Assembly (NCBI RefSeq): GCF_040412425.1 | Contig: NC_089742.1 | Span: 81,727,539 to 81,791,538 of the forward strand | Length of the DNA stretch: 64,000 nt | Origin: Macrobrachium rosenbergii | Taxonomy: Eukaryota > Arthropoda > Malacostraca > Decapoda > Palaemonidae | Reading direction: 5' to 3' | In this document: positions 1 to 12,080 of the stretch, in pieces | Position numbering within the stretch: the first letter of the stretch is position 1 | Layout of the letters: every line of letters begins with the position of its first letter | Position numbers and translations under genes: made by a program | Notes under the pieces: model-generated | The model's input: the letters and a program-made list of their open reading frames with translations, nothing else | What the model was told of the DNA's origin: nothing | The model's database searches: none

Positions 1-1745
1 AGAATTTTCATCCATCTCTTCATAGATAGGAACTTGGAGGGGTTTACTCAAGTTGTGGATGTTGAATTTATTTGAGTTACATTCCCCAAGTATGTATTTA
101 GTACGGTTATTAGATGAATTTTTCAATCTATTTATTTACAGGAGTGTAAGTTCTCTTCTTAGATCTAGTGGGAGCTAATCAGTATCTACAGATATGCTTT
201 CAACAGAAGTTCTGAAGGCTCCTATGTTATGGATGACATTAGAGTTTCATTTCACAAGCGCTCGAGTAAATTTGACAGACATAGTCTATTCTAGATTTAC
301 ATAATGCATTCCAGTATATAGTTTTAAAAATTTTTTTTATCTGCTCCCCAAAAATACTAGACACAACTTTTAAGACATCTTATGACGTTCTAGCTTTATC
401 CTTTAAAGAGCTTATATGTGAAGCCCAAGTTAGTTTCCAGTCCAGTATCAGCCTTGGAAATTTCATCTTCAAATGGGGAGATGCTACTGTTCAACGTCTA
501 GAATAGTTGGCACCTTTTGGGTTCTTCTTTTCCTGAAACAAACTGCTATAGTTCTGGAATCAGAAAACTTGAAACTATTTTCAGAAGCCCAATTGGTGAC
601 TGAATCAATGGCCCTTTGAATATGCCTACTTACAATCTGTGGATCAAGAGCAGTTCAGTAGATGCAAATCATCAAAAAGTGAACTCCTGACAGGAGCAGA
701 GATTGCTTCTATGATCCTGTTAATTGCCACAGAAAAACTCGCGGCAATACATACACTTCCTTAAGGTAACCCCTCATATTGCTTGTATAAAGATGATATA
801 TTTCAAATTTTAACTCCAGATATCTTGCTGTTAGTAAAGCCTTGATAAATTTTAACATGTTGACTTTTACATGTAATTCATCAGGTTGTTGAATAATGTC
901 AAACCAACAAGTGGGGTTGTATGCCTTATCCATATAAAAAAATATATACCAATTAATTGCTTTTTCTCTGCAAATCTTTGCTGTATCTGATCTGAGAGAC
1001 AAAGAAAGGGGTCTACAGTGCTTCTGTTCTTTCTAAAGCCAAAATGATTTTCAGATATGCAGTTTTTTTTTTTTCAGAAACCACATCAGATGACAATTTT
1101 TCATTTCCGCCATGAGTTTACATCGGCAACTTGTTAGGGATATTGGTCTGTAATTGGCTGCAGACTATCCCTACCCTCTTGACTTACAGCTTGGAATTAT
1201 AAGCGCAATTTTCTAGCTATTGGGAATGATTCCTGTTTCCCATATTTTGTTAAAAATCTCTTAACAAAAATACCTTCACTTTATCAGGAACATGTTTTAT
1301 CATACTATAAATGATGTTATCTTCTCCTGGGACAGTTTCTTTTGTGGTAGACAGGGCATGCTGTAGCTCAATCATTGTGAAAGTGGCATTGTACTCTTCT
1401 AAACTGCCAGAAAGTTGCAACTGAATTTCTAATTCAGAATCTATGACCTTAAATTTGATAGACAGTACTTGGCTTTTGAGATCACTGAAAAATGTTCCTT
1501 AAGCCTATTGACCCAATCATCTGGGTCCATGATTAATTTGTCATTTATTTTTAATGATGATGGTAAAGGGGAAGGTACAAATTTGCCACTGATTTTTTTT
1601 TATCTTTTTCCATATCTCTTACAGAAGTTTTAGAATTTATTCCATTAACATATTGCATCCACGAGTCTCTTTTTGCTTGTTTATAGTAGTGCCACTGTTT
1701 TGCTTGGGCCCACTTATGATTGATTTTACAGGGGCTACAGAGCCA
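1..1745 (-). pseudogene. LINE (Jockey-like) reverse transcriptase remnant
   Basis: Read on the minus strand, broken frames give the run of motifs of a non-LTR retrotransposon ORF2. A linker rich in basic residues lies near 1740-1600. A 'DPDDWVNRLKEHFS' segment (about 1540-1480) is followed by 'IWETGIIPNS' and a degraded 'NYRPISLTS' RT motif (about 1250-1120). 'KAYNPTCWFD' near 900 corresponds to the palm region holding the first catalytic Asp. 'SVTNWASENSFKFS' near 600-560 is typical of the Jockey/I group. Many stops and frameshifts are present, and the element continues past the left edge. The matching ORF1 and endonuclease lie on the same strand at 9.2-11.7 kb, so both could be one LINE split by later insertions. 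Family assignment to Jockey is by motif memory only. Confidence 0.72.
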
Positions 1746-1789
1746 CTATTTTTATACCTTCGGTAACAGTTCATAGTCTCTCTCCTTAA

Positions 1790-2324
1790 AATCCAGTGCT
1801 CCCCAACTTTTTCGCAGGGATAGGTTTCAGAACCCACCGCGGAAATGCAAAGTCTGCAGAAATGCAAAATCTCTTCTAAAAACACTTATAACGCCAAATA
1901 CCTTGTACCCCTTAAACTAAAACACTTATAACTGTCTATTTTAAAAGATCACTGCCTACTTTAGCAGTTCAAACAAAAATATACCTTAAATTTAAGGTAT
2001 ATATAAAGCAATTTAATATCAATTCAAACAAAAATACACACTAAACCAACATCTCAAAACATCCTAAGTCATCTTAGATTAGTACCCTTTTACAACTGTT
2101 ACTCTTATGTATATACACCACCTAAAATGCTTATAACAATGATTTACTAACTTTAAAATATTAATATTATATGTAAACACAAAAAATATCTACAGTATAA
2201 AATGTTTAATGAAAATTAAATAAATCTTTAATACAATTGAAATAAACCTGTCCTACAGAACGTTTGACACCTAATCAAGTTACCCCTGTACACATAAGCA
2301 CAGTCATTTTCTCTCACAGTACTG
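1790..2324. mobile_element. Tigger-type DNA transposon end fragment
   Basis: The stretch starts with a 'gtgctccccaactttttcgc' type terminus and continues with 'aaaacacttataac' motifs. These also occur, reverse complemented, just inside the right ends of the Tigger-type elements at 15.1 and 53.1 kb. No opposite end was identified with confidence and no coding sequence is left. It abuts the LINE remnant on the left and a 190-bp miniature element on the right. Confidence 0.45.
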
Positions 2325-2514
2325 TACAGGCAGTCCCCGGTTATCGGCGATCCCGTTTTACGGGGCTTCTCTAGTGACAACGATAACTGGATTTTCGGCA
2401 CTGATATGCGCCGATTTCCGGTTATCAGAGCCGATAACCAGGGATTGGCGTTATTATTGGTTATCATCATTATGTCGGGAACGGAACCCCTGCCGATAAC
2501 CGGGAATGCCTGTA
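2325..2514. mobile_element. 190-bp MITE, Tigger/mariner type, TA-flanked
   Basis: Short palindromic element bounded by TA. The left end reads 'tacaggcagtccccggttat' and the right end is its inverted counterpart ('ataaccgggaatgcctgta'). The interior consists of repeated 'cggttatcggc'-like arms, so the whole unit can fold on itself. There is no coding capacity. A related copy in opposite orientation lies at about 15633-15841, and a more distant one at 60366-60546. Confidence 0.7.
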
Positions 2515-2755
2515 TTGAATTTGTCATGTTTTCTTTATATACTGGTAAAAACAATTAAAATTATCACTAATTTACTTTTTTTCATAGAGCAACACTGCTT
2601 ATTCACTAATTACTGTATTTTTTCATATTGTGTTCATGACTAAATACAGATTTTTAAGATAAAAATAATTTACAGTGTACTTAAAATGTAGTAATGTATC
2701 TATTAAGCTTACTCCAGGTTGGGCCACAGACTGAGCATAACAAGAGTATACCCTC

Positions 2756-2756
<1 letters not shown>

Positions 2757-2803
<47 letters not shown>

Positions 2804-3025
2804 GTAATGTAAGATGTCTTTGAAAAGATATTACTGTCAAGTGTTTTTGGATGAGAGCATATTGTACAAAATTTAAAATATTTGCTAATTATTTTAATTT
2901 TATTTTCCAGTCAGCTTTTACTGGAAAATAAAATGAAAATTAGTGAATATTTTAAATATTAAACAATATGCACTATCATCCAAAAATACTTTACAGTAAT
3001 ATTTCAAATACATCTCATATTACCC

Positions 3026-3088
<63 letters not shown>
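2757..3088. repeat. 330-bp fold-back with TC/AG microsatellite arms
   Basis: A near-perfect palindrome has arms 2757-2911 and 2920-3088 and an 8-base loop 2912-2919 ('cagctttt'). The outer parts of the arms are a (TC)20 tract at 2761-2800 and an (AG)31 tract at 3027-3088. The inner arms match, with scattered substitutions, over motifs such as 'ttttggatga' and 'attttattttccagt'. The microsatellite tracts are therefore part of an inverted repeat, not independent arrays. Confidence 0.85.
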
Positions 3089-3091
<3 letters not shown>

Positions 3092-3733
3092 TAATTCCAT
3101 ATTAATTAAATCAGCTTTTATCCATGCGAGGCCAGCTGACAAAATGTAAACATCGAATTATAGCTGCGTTCACAGCAACCTTTATCTTTTGATAACCTTT
3201 CAGAAATTTTAATGGTAGTTAATTACAGTAGTAATAACATTTAGGATAATATAATATTCATTTTTCATTAAAAATTTTTTATCAATTTGGTGGTAAATAA
3301 CTGTTTAGAACAATTCGGTCATATATAAACAAACAGTACCCATAAAGTAAGATAAAAGCCTTATTATTAACCTGTTAAATGTCACTGACGGCATATCTCG
3401 GTCGGCTGCAACCCATATCACAATGCCCTCAACGGAGTAACTCATCCTACATCTTTCAAGGATGGTGTGCTACTGAATTTGGTCCAAAATGCTCTTCCCT
3501 CTCAAACAAATTGTAGGAACGTCAGTTGGTGACACTGAGCTAAATTAGTGGTAAATGGCAACCTTTTTTGTAAGGGAAAGACAGTCCGACAAGAGGACAA
3601 CGACCTCCACCTCCCACTCCACTTCGGGAGTTCATTGATAAACAACTGATTTCATTTTGTTTGATCCCATTTATCCCCCATAATGAGTGATCTAAAGCAA
3701 AATAAAATTCTTTTGCCTGAAGAAATATTATCA

Positions 3734-3840
3734 CTAATCATTGCAGAGAATGATAATGACTACGATGAAAGGAAATAACGATTAGTGATCATCATTCTCT
3801 GCAACGACTGATGATGACTACGATGAAAGGAAATAACGAT
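3734..3840. repeat. Short direct and inverted repeat cluster
   Basis: A 25-bp sequence starting 'gactacgatgaaaggaaata' is present twice (3758-3782 and 3816-3840). Between and before the copies, 3734-3753 is inverted at 3784-3807 ('cattctctgcaa'), giving a small hairpin. Confidence 0.75.
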
Positions 3841-5988
3841 GCCTTTTCCATAATCAGCACAAAAATTACTTCTCTCACTCTTTGCTGCAGATTCCACAAC
3901 TTTTTGTTCCGGATAAGGGAAACCCCAGGGAGTTCCCATTACTTTGGTTCACCCAAAGGTGTGAAATTTAGTGTTCAGGATTAGGGAAACCTAGTGCAGT
4001 TTTTTTTTTTTTTTTTTTTTTCTTTTTGGCTGTTTTTTTTTTATGACAAAGTCATGGAGCAACTTGTCGCAATAACAAACAGATTTTCCATCCAGTTTCT
4101 AGATGGATATATTGAAAGTTTGCCCACAATATCAAGTGCACTAAAATGGTATGACTCAAAGGAAAATACAATGAAACAATTCATTAAGGGAATGGCATTC
4201 AAAAGAATAATTTTTCCCCTTTTATGATTCACGCTTATAAGCTTTACGATATAAAAATGCAAAATAAATTCTTTGATCTTTTCTTATTCTATATCATTTA
4301 TCATCCTAATATCTTTATACAAAAATCAATATCAATGTAAAAAAAAGAACATAAAAAAGCATAAAAATTATTAGAGACCAAATGACTGCTCTGCGAGCTA
4401 GAAAATGTGATGATATGAGAGCGGCGACGTCTCTCATAAAGGACGCAGAACAGTTTAATATAAACTGCAGGACCGTATAAAGTACAATATTGTAAAGTGT
4501 ACTGTAAGCACAAACATGTATTCATGTGTTGGTGATGAGCTTTCTCCCTCACTTAAACTCCTAGCATTCCTTTTGGCGCCTGATTTGAAAAAACAATTCG
4601 GTGCTTGATCCGGAGGTGAAAACCCTCAAATTGACATTTCAATTTTTACTGATATATCCAGTATGATATACCATGATCCATTATCTTGTTGTGCTACTGT
4701 AATGTGCATCTCAGTCTGGTAACCACCAATTTCCTTTACCATACAATGAGATGAAGGGGCTCGTTTGAATATTATTAATTTCTGGATATGTTTTGTATCT
4801 AGATGCAGACTGTACTGGTCAACTGAAACGATACCCAAATTGTGCTTATATCAAACTCACTGTATCTAGAAGCAGACTGTACTGGTCAACTGAAACGATA
4901 CCCAAAATGTGCTTATGTAGAACTCATTCTGTCAAAACCGCTCTGAAGAAATCATGAAGTACTCTCATTGTGCCGATAACACAACACACTGTTCTGCAGT
5001 GAGGATAAGTTTGCGAAACTACAGCCACTTATGGACATTTTGAACATAAACTTTCTTTTGGCATAGTCTTCGGACCATCCAATATTTCTATTGGTGAGTC
5101 CATATTATGGAAGGCATCCTACACAACACTTCATCCGTGGAAAGCCAATACAATGGGGCTGTAAAGCATGGGCTGCTTGTTCTCCTTTGGGTTATGTCTA
5201 TGTTGGTAATCTTTACATGGGAAAAGGCCAAAAAGGATCTAAATTACTATGCAAGTGAATTCTGATTAGGGGGAAAAGCTGTTCTGAATTACCAAAATAT
5301 CACTGAAGCTGAATATTGTGGAAAGAAATTCTCCTTTTATATTAATAATTTCTTTACTTTGGGCACTCTTGGAAAAAAAAATGAAGAATTCACAGTGCAA
5401 CAGGTACTGTACACAGCACGGGGTAGAAAAATTCCCACTGACTGATATGAAACAGTTCACTGACTAACTGTAAACAGTTTGAAAAGTAACCAAGAGGTAG
5501 TGATGAACACTTTTTGGTTCAAATATTCTCATAGTCAGATGGAAAACTACAGTTGTAATTATGAGTAAACTGAGTGGTGAGATATGCTTCGACAAAGTGT
5601 CATGACATCATGGAGAGTGATCCTAAATGCCTCGAAAGTGTGGGAACTGTCATAGCCAAACAATTTACATCAGCAAAAATGCAGTTTCACTGCATTATAA
5701 ATGTTCCAATGAAGACCACACAAAATAAAATTACTTTGCTTAATAAATTCTATGAACATTGCAAAATGTTGATGTATGTTCTTTTTCACAAGAGGATTGT
5801 TGCTGTATTTGAAAACTCTGCAAAAACTACATTTACTGTTTTCCTTACTATGATATCTGGCTTTACACATGACATCTTTAGTTTAGTAATAATGAATTTT
5901 TTCTTTTAACAAAATCGTGTACAGTGGACACGTTCTTTCAGAAGTTTGTTTACTTCCTCTTGTTTCTCACTTTTTCATAAGTTGTAAT
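3841..5988. other. AT-rich stretch without a recognisable gene
   Basis: No gene is supported here. It contains a poly-T tract (4001-4021) and a 67-bp tandem duplication (4795-4861 and 4862-4926, sharing 'gcagactgtactggtcaact'). Open frames on both strands (for example 5574-5909 plus) lack recognisable motifs and have AT-driven composition. The stretch may be old repeat sequence or sequence downstream of ATAD5 exon 15232-15317 (intron or beyond). Confidence 0.5.
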
Positions 5989-8557
5989 TTAACCCTTTAA
6001 TGCCGAAGCCCTATTTTCAAAAACGTCTCCCGTATGCCGGCGGCCTCCGAGAGGTAGCGCTGAAGCGGAAAAAAAGTTTTTTCAAAAAATCACAGCGCTT
6101 AGTTTTCAAGATTAAGAGTTCATTTTTGCTCATTTTTTCTCATTGCCTGAAGTTTAGTATGCAACCATCAGAAATAAAAAAAATATCATTATCATATATA
6201 AATATTGGAATATATGACAGCGAAAAAAAAAACTCGTATATAATTGTATACAAAACGGTTGAAGCTAATGAGTTAATTTTTTTTTAGTTGTATTGTATAC
6301 TAAATTGCAATGATTTTGGTATATAACAGATTGTAAAACGATTAAAGCAACACAGAGAAAATATTATCCCAAAATGATGCATGAATTCGTAACGCGCGGA
6401 CGTAAAAAAAAGTTTTTTTCAATAGTTCACCAAAAATCAAAATATTGTGCTAGAGACTTTCCAATTGTGCCAAAATGAAGGAAATTGATTGAATATTACT
6501 AGGCTGTAAGTTTTTTTTAGCTTACAATTGCATTTTTGAACCATTTCGATCGAGTTAAAGTTGACCGAAGGTTGATTTTTTCTATTTATCGTTATTTCGA
6601 TGTAAATATAAAAAAACTGTGAAGAGCTAAAGGAATGATATATTTTTTGTTGTATTCTACATGAAATTGCACACATTTTGATGTATAACACTTTATGTAA
6701 CGAATAATATGAAACGGCGAAAAAATTACGGCAAGCTGACGCAAGAAATGACAGGATTTTCAGCGGAGTCCGCGAGCGCGGATCGAAGGAAAAATTTTTT
6801 TTTTTTAAATTCACCAAAAATCTACATATTGTGCTAGAGACTTTCCGTTTGTTGCAAAATGAAGGTAAATGATTGATTGTTACTCGAATGTAATAATTAT
6901 GGCTTACGGATGCGTTTTTCGATCATTTCGGTCGAATCAAAGTTGACTGAATGTTAAAATTTTGTCAGTTATCGTGATTTTATGAAAATATTAAAAAACT
7001 GTGAAGAGATAAAGGAATGACATATTTTTGTTGTATTCTACATGAAATTTTGCACATTTTGATGTATAACACTTTATGTAACGAATAATATGAAACGGCG
7101 AAAAAATTATGGCAAGCTGATGCAAGAAATGCTAGGATTTGAAAGAGCGTTGGAGCTTAAGGAATTTTTTTTTTTCAAAAATTCACCAAAAATCTAAATA
7201 ATGTGCTAGAGACTTTCCGTTTGTTGCAAAATGAAGGTAAATGATTGATTGTTACTCGAATGTAATAATTATGAAAACGGATGCGTTTTTCGATCATTTG
7301 GTCGAATCAAAGTTGACCGAATGTTAAAATTTTGTCAGTTATCGTGATTTCGATGTAAATATTAAAAAACTGTGAAGAGCTAAAGGAATGATATATTTTT
7401 GTTGTATTCTACATGAAATTGCACATTTTGATGTATAACACTTTATGTAACGAATAATATGAAATGGCGAAAAATTTACGGCAAGCTGGCGCAAGAAATG
7501 ACAGGATTTTTCAGCAGAGTTCGCCATGAGCGGAGGAAATTTTTTTTTAAAATTCACCAAAATTCCAAATATTGTGCTAGAGACTTTCCGTTTGTTGAAA
7601 AATGAAGGTAAATGATTGATTGTTACTCGAATGTAATAATTATGGCTTACGGATGCGTTTTTCGATCATTTCGGTCGAGTCAAAGTTGACCGAATGTTAA
7701 AATTTTGTCAGTTATCGTGATTTCGATGTAAATATTAAAACACTGTGAAGAGCTAAAGGAATGATATATTTTTTGTTGTATTCTACATGAAATTGCACAC
7801 ATTTTGATGTATAACACTTTATGTAACGAATAATATGAAACGGCGAAAAAATTATGGCAAGCTGACGCAAGAAATGACAGGATTTTCAGCGGAGTTCGCG
7901 CGTGCGGAGCGGAGGAAAAATTTTTTTTTTTTTCAAAAATTCACCAAAATTCTAAATATTGTGCTAGAGACTTTCCGTTTGTTGCAAAATGAAGGTAAAT
8001 GATTGATTGTTACTCGAATGTAATAATTATGGCTGACGGATGTGTTTTTCGATCATTTCGGTCGAGTCAAAGTTGACCGAATGTTAAAATTCACTTTGGA
8101 TGCTGGGTCCTTCTCCAGCATCCCAGTCTAAAACTCCCCTCACACACTCACTTCCGACAGGCAGTATGCGCCTTTCACGGTCCTGACGCCTTTGTGACAT
8201 CTCTGCAAACGTTCTGTTGCAGCACGAATACGCTAACACTCGCAAAAGTTCAACAAAACACGTCTGCGTCAAAATATCGCTCCCACAAGGTGCTGCTCTG
8301 ATGCTCTCTGATGCGAGATGGGGAAATTCGGCGCATGCGGCGTCTGGGTGACGCTCAGAAACAAAACAACAGCTGGATCCGTGAACTCTCAGCATCTGCG
8401 GCGCGGGATTTGAAATCTTCCGCAAACTAGGCCTACAATTATTTTTCCGCGAATATTTAAAAAAACATTTTCAGTCGGCGTTTTGCAACGTCCACTCGGC
8501 ATTCGACAGACAATTTTGGACGACGTTTAAAACGTCCAACAGGCGTTTAAGGGTTAA
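5989..8557 (+). mobile_element. TTAA-flanked satellite-core DNA transposon, copy 1
   Basis: This 2.57-kb element has TTAA at both ends and short inverted termini (left 'ttaaccctttaatgccg', right 'ggcgtttaagggttaa'). The TTAA followed by CCC is the layout of piggyBac-type elements. The interior is about four to five tandem units of roughly 375 bp, each carrying 'gtgctagagactttcc' (near 6449, 6831, 7203, 7573 and 7971), 'gtcaaagttgaccgaa' and 'ttgttgtattctacatg'. Near the right end (about 8090-8450) is a non-satellite block with a minus-strand frame containing 'RQDRERRILPVGSE', shared with copy 3. No transposase is present, so the copy is non-autonomous. Confidence 0.85.
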
Positions 8558-8569
8558 TAGAAACCTTTC

Positions 8570-9005
8570 ATATTCATAATTGATCCCTGATCCCCTTTTC
8601 CTGCCCAGAGCAACCAGATTCGCTGAACAGAAACACCAATATGCAGTAAAGTGCCTTGCTGTTGAACTTCTCAGTTCTAGAGGTCCTTTATTCCTAACAT
8701 TGTTGGACTGTCGAAGTCTCCCTGAGGATGTTGTGCAATTGTAACTTCAAAAGTTCAAGTAATGATGCAATGCATTACTACCGTAATGCTATTCTCCTTG
8801 CATTTCAATACATTTTTTATCTATTTATTAATTTATTTTTTCTTTTTAATAAGTGAGATCTCTTCACTCTGTATTTCCCTCTACCTTCTCTTACTTCCTA
8901 ATGAGTACGATATTCTTTGGAAGCTTGAATTTCAAGACAATGACCCCTGTGTTCCATATGTATAGTGTTCATCTTCTGAATAATAATAATAGTAATAAAT
9001 CTTTG
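8570..9005 (+). repeat. Decapod-type dispersed repeat ending in (AAT)n
   Basis: The sequence contains 'ttcctaacattgttggactg', 'gaggatgttgtgcaattgta' and a terminal 'aataataataat' tract (about 8981-9000). I recognise these from untranslated regions and introns of shrimp and crab sequences; this is recall and was not searched. The (AAT)-like 3' tract suggests a retroposed LINE or SINE 3' end on the plus strand. Confidence 0.5.
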
Positions 9006-9179
9006 GACACCATTTCACTTGCCATGTGTAACTCCTAATTAACACAACAATTACAGATATTTTCCTTTACCTCAACCCAAGGGAACAAAAATATAATGAA
9101 GAGCACAGAAAAGAATGGAAGATTTAAAATCCCAGTGATGTGTTCCCGAAACAATACACGTCAATTACTATTACTGTAA

Positions 9180-11740
9180 TTTGAAAAACCTTAATTTTCT
9201 CTGGGCATAAGAGGGTTAAGGTAATTGTATGCCCAAATATAAGATTTCAATGATTAAAACTTCTTATCAATTTTAATTTCTTCAGTGAACTCTGTCCAAT
9301 CAGCTTCTTTCATTGTCCACTTTGGAATGAAGATTATGGGGAATTAGTTGCAGGTTTTAGTCTCATAGGCCAATGGTCACTCCCACAAAGACGTTCATTA
9401 GCAGACCAAAAGTAGTCAATGTACATTTCTGGAAAGCGAATAATAATCTAATGCAGATGAGTTGTTGTTGGCAACATCATAATAGGTGTGAGAGCCATCA
9501 TTGAAAAAGGAGAGGTTCGTAGTCAATAAGGCTTTCCATCGTCCTGCCTTTTCCTATTGATAAAAGTTTCATCCCTTAGTTATGGGCATTAAAATCTCCC
9601 ATTCGGAAAGGAGGAGGAAGTTGATCAACTAGATTTCCAAGTCTGATAAGGTGAAGTCATCATCTGGGACAAGATATATAGAACAAACTAAACTTTTTAC
9701 TACAGACTACCTGAACAGCTACAACTTACAATTCAGTATCAAGTGGAACAGGGTTGTGCAACTTGTGCTACTAAGATTTCTTGGTTATAATCCCAGCTAC
9801 AACTTTACTTATTTCACCAATGGATCAGATAGAAAAAAAAAAAAAAAAAAGTAATTTAATCCTGGACTATATTAACTGGTGCCTAGCTTTGTTTCTTGAA
9901 GGCATATTATGCTAAGATTGCAATAGTGTATAAGTGACTTTAATTGCTCAGATCGATATCCAAGACCTCTACAGTTCCACTATAGGGTATCTGCTATTAT
10001 TAAGATGAACATTTGAGTCCTCAGTCTTACAGTTTGACTGGGAAGTTAACCCAGACAAATTGGATAACCTATGATACAAAGTAGAAAGACGAGGTTTCTC
10101 TAGAACAATGGAATTTGGGACTTCTAAGTCCATCTGTCTGCCTTGGGATATTGACTGATCACATCTGGATTTCCTTAAAGTTTCCGATGATCTACTCAAT
10201 TCATTTGTGCTCTTTCTCTTCAATGGAGAAGTGTTCCTTATTTTCAAGCCTCAGTTTTTTTCAGGTGAAGTTGGGCATGTGCACTTTTATTTCCTTCAGG
10301 TAAACAAAAACCATCTTCGCTGACCAACGAATGTAGTTTCTGAGGATTGATTATTTGAAAAATACTTCTTAGTAGTTCTGCTTTCCTTTGCTATGGCTTG
10401 TGTTTGTTTTGAGGGAGCATTCTTATTTACTGCCTTGCTAGCGCATGCATCTTCAGTCTGTTGTTTCTTCCTTCTTCCTGATTTCTTGATGTAGCTTCTT
10501 CATTCTCCTTCAAGTTTGCTGTTTGTATTGAGTCTCTGTTCCCAGGAGCAGACATACTGAAGATAGATTTGTAGATTTTACCTTTTCTTTGTTGTTAGAC
10601 TAATCATGAGTTGAAAGAATGGATTTTGCTACAGCGGCATTTCACAATTCACTTTATTTTCAGTAAAAATTTGATATTCTGCAGAGCGGGTTTGGATCTC
10701 CTTATATCAGTTTCCACGTTTGATTTTACAGAAGAATAGGAAGTACTTGGGTTTTTAATTGCCTCCATTATCTGTCTTTGGCATTTTTTATACTGATGTG
10801 CTCCACTTTGGATTTTTCAACAATATCTTCTAGCTTTCATGAGCAAGTTTGGGATTTTGGAGAATAATTTCTGTTGCAGAGGAAAAGTTTTATGAGGGGA
10901 AACTTTATCAAGATTGCCATTTTGAGGGGCTTTAAAGTTGCTAAGCAGCATTTGCTTGAGTTCCATTGCCTGCTTGGATAAAGAAGTTTTTCTCATCTTT
11001 CAACTTTATCTTTTGAGATGGAACTGATCTTCTTTTCTAAAAGTTAAGTGGCCTTTATGTAGTTTGTTGCCCTTTCCTTATAAGTAGCAACAAACTAAAC
11101 CGGGGGTGTTGCTTCCCTCTTCATTGATACCTCCTTTGCCTCTTGAGGAAAAAAGTCATTGGTCCTCTTTAAGATTTTCTATATTGAACACTCTCGTTCT
11201 TAAAAGTGAAGCCACTGACAGAATGTCTATTGAAATAGTCTTTATATTCTTCAGCAAATTCATGATTCTTGATAATAACATAGCAGTCAAAGCTGCATTT
11301 GTCAGATGATGCTATTAACCTTATCCTTTGAACTTAACAGATACATCTCCATGTAATCCTTGTTATCAAGAAAAGTCAACATATTTGTGCATAAAAGCAC
11401 TCTTAATCCTGCATTACCAACAGTATTTTGTCCACCCTGGTGTCCCAGTGAAGGTAAGACCTGTGTCTTGGGAGAGTCCATTGTTGTGCTTGAGGGCATC
11501 AACAGTATCAAGAGGTCAAGATCCAGGGGTACAAGTATCTATACAAAAAGGGATTTTTTTTTGTACTAGTAAATGAAAGGTGACTGTCTGGAAATGACAA
11601 AGAGAAACCATTAACCTTTCATGTAGTCCATCCCTCCATCAATGACACTAGTGAGAGCTAACTCCAAAATGTCTACTCTTTATCCCACCCCAGGTGGTTG
11701 GTTGGTGAAGCCACCATAGCTCCCACAATTGGCTTTGAAG
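9180..11740 (-). pseudogene. LINE (Jockey-like) ORF1 and endonuclease remnant
   Basis: On the minus strand, about 11,560 to 9,970 is a broken ORF1/gag. Its C-terminal part, 'SPLKRKSTNELSRSSETLRK' (near 10220), is readable. From about 9,720 to 9,250 the endonuclease of ORF2 follows: a degraded 'GDFNAH' site (read as 'WEILMPI', near 9590-9570), then 'FNDGSHTYYDVANNN' (near 9505-9465), then 'IPKWTMKEADW' (near 9330-9300). This is the expected order for an APE-type endonuclease. A 5' untranslated part extends to about 11,740. Frames are full of stops. It is on the same strand and in the right order to join the RT remnant at 1-1745. Confidence 0.7.
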
Positions 11741-11774
11741 ATAAACAACAATCCAAGTAAAGTCATCCCTTCTC

Positions 11775-12080
11775 AACATTCAAGACAGTGAAAATGAGGC
11801 GATGGATATGTTTGAAAAATAAACGAAGACAATGAAAGGAAAATGAAAAAGTAAAAAGATTTTAAAGGCGCTAAAGGCACAACTGTTAGAAGGTGGAAAG
11901 AAAGTTATAAAAGAATATGAAAGGAAGAACAGTAAAGGACTGAAAGGTTTGCAGCTAGAAGCTGAGGAAAAAAAAAAAAATAAAAAAAAAAAAAAAAAAA
12001 AAAAGTAAATCCTACAGTGCATTGCATGAGGTGCACTGATGGCACTACCCGCCTGGTTAAAGTGGCAGGGCTAACATGAA
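11775..12080 (+). repeat. Decapod-type dispersed repeat with poly-A tract
   Basis: The block includes 'acaactgttagaaggtggaa', 'ggtttgcagctagaagctga', an A-rich tract (11968-12004) and 'gtgcattgcatgaggtgcac' followed by 'actgatggcactaccc'. This combination is familiar from decapod transcripts as a dispersed repeat (recall, not searched). The internal A-rich tract replaces part of the usual middle. Open frames here come from the A/T tracts only. Confidence 0.55.

Noticed and set aside
6440..8080. Regularly spaced repeats that might be a CRISPR-like array
   Set aside because: Units are about 375 bp, contiguous, AT-rich and bounded by TTAA termini in a eukaryotic genome; they are satellite units in a transposon.
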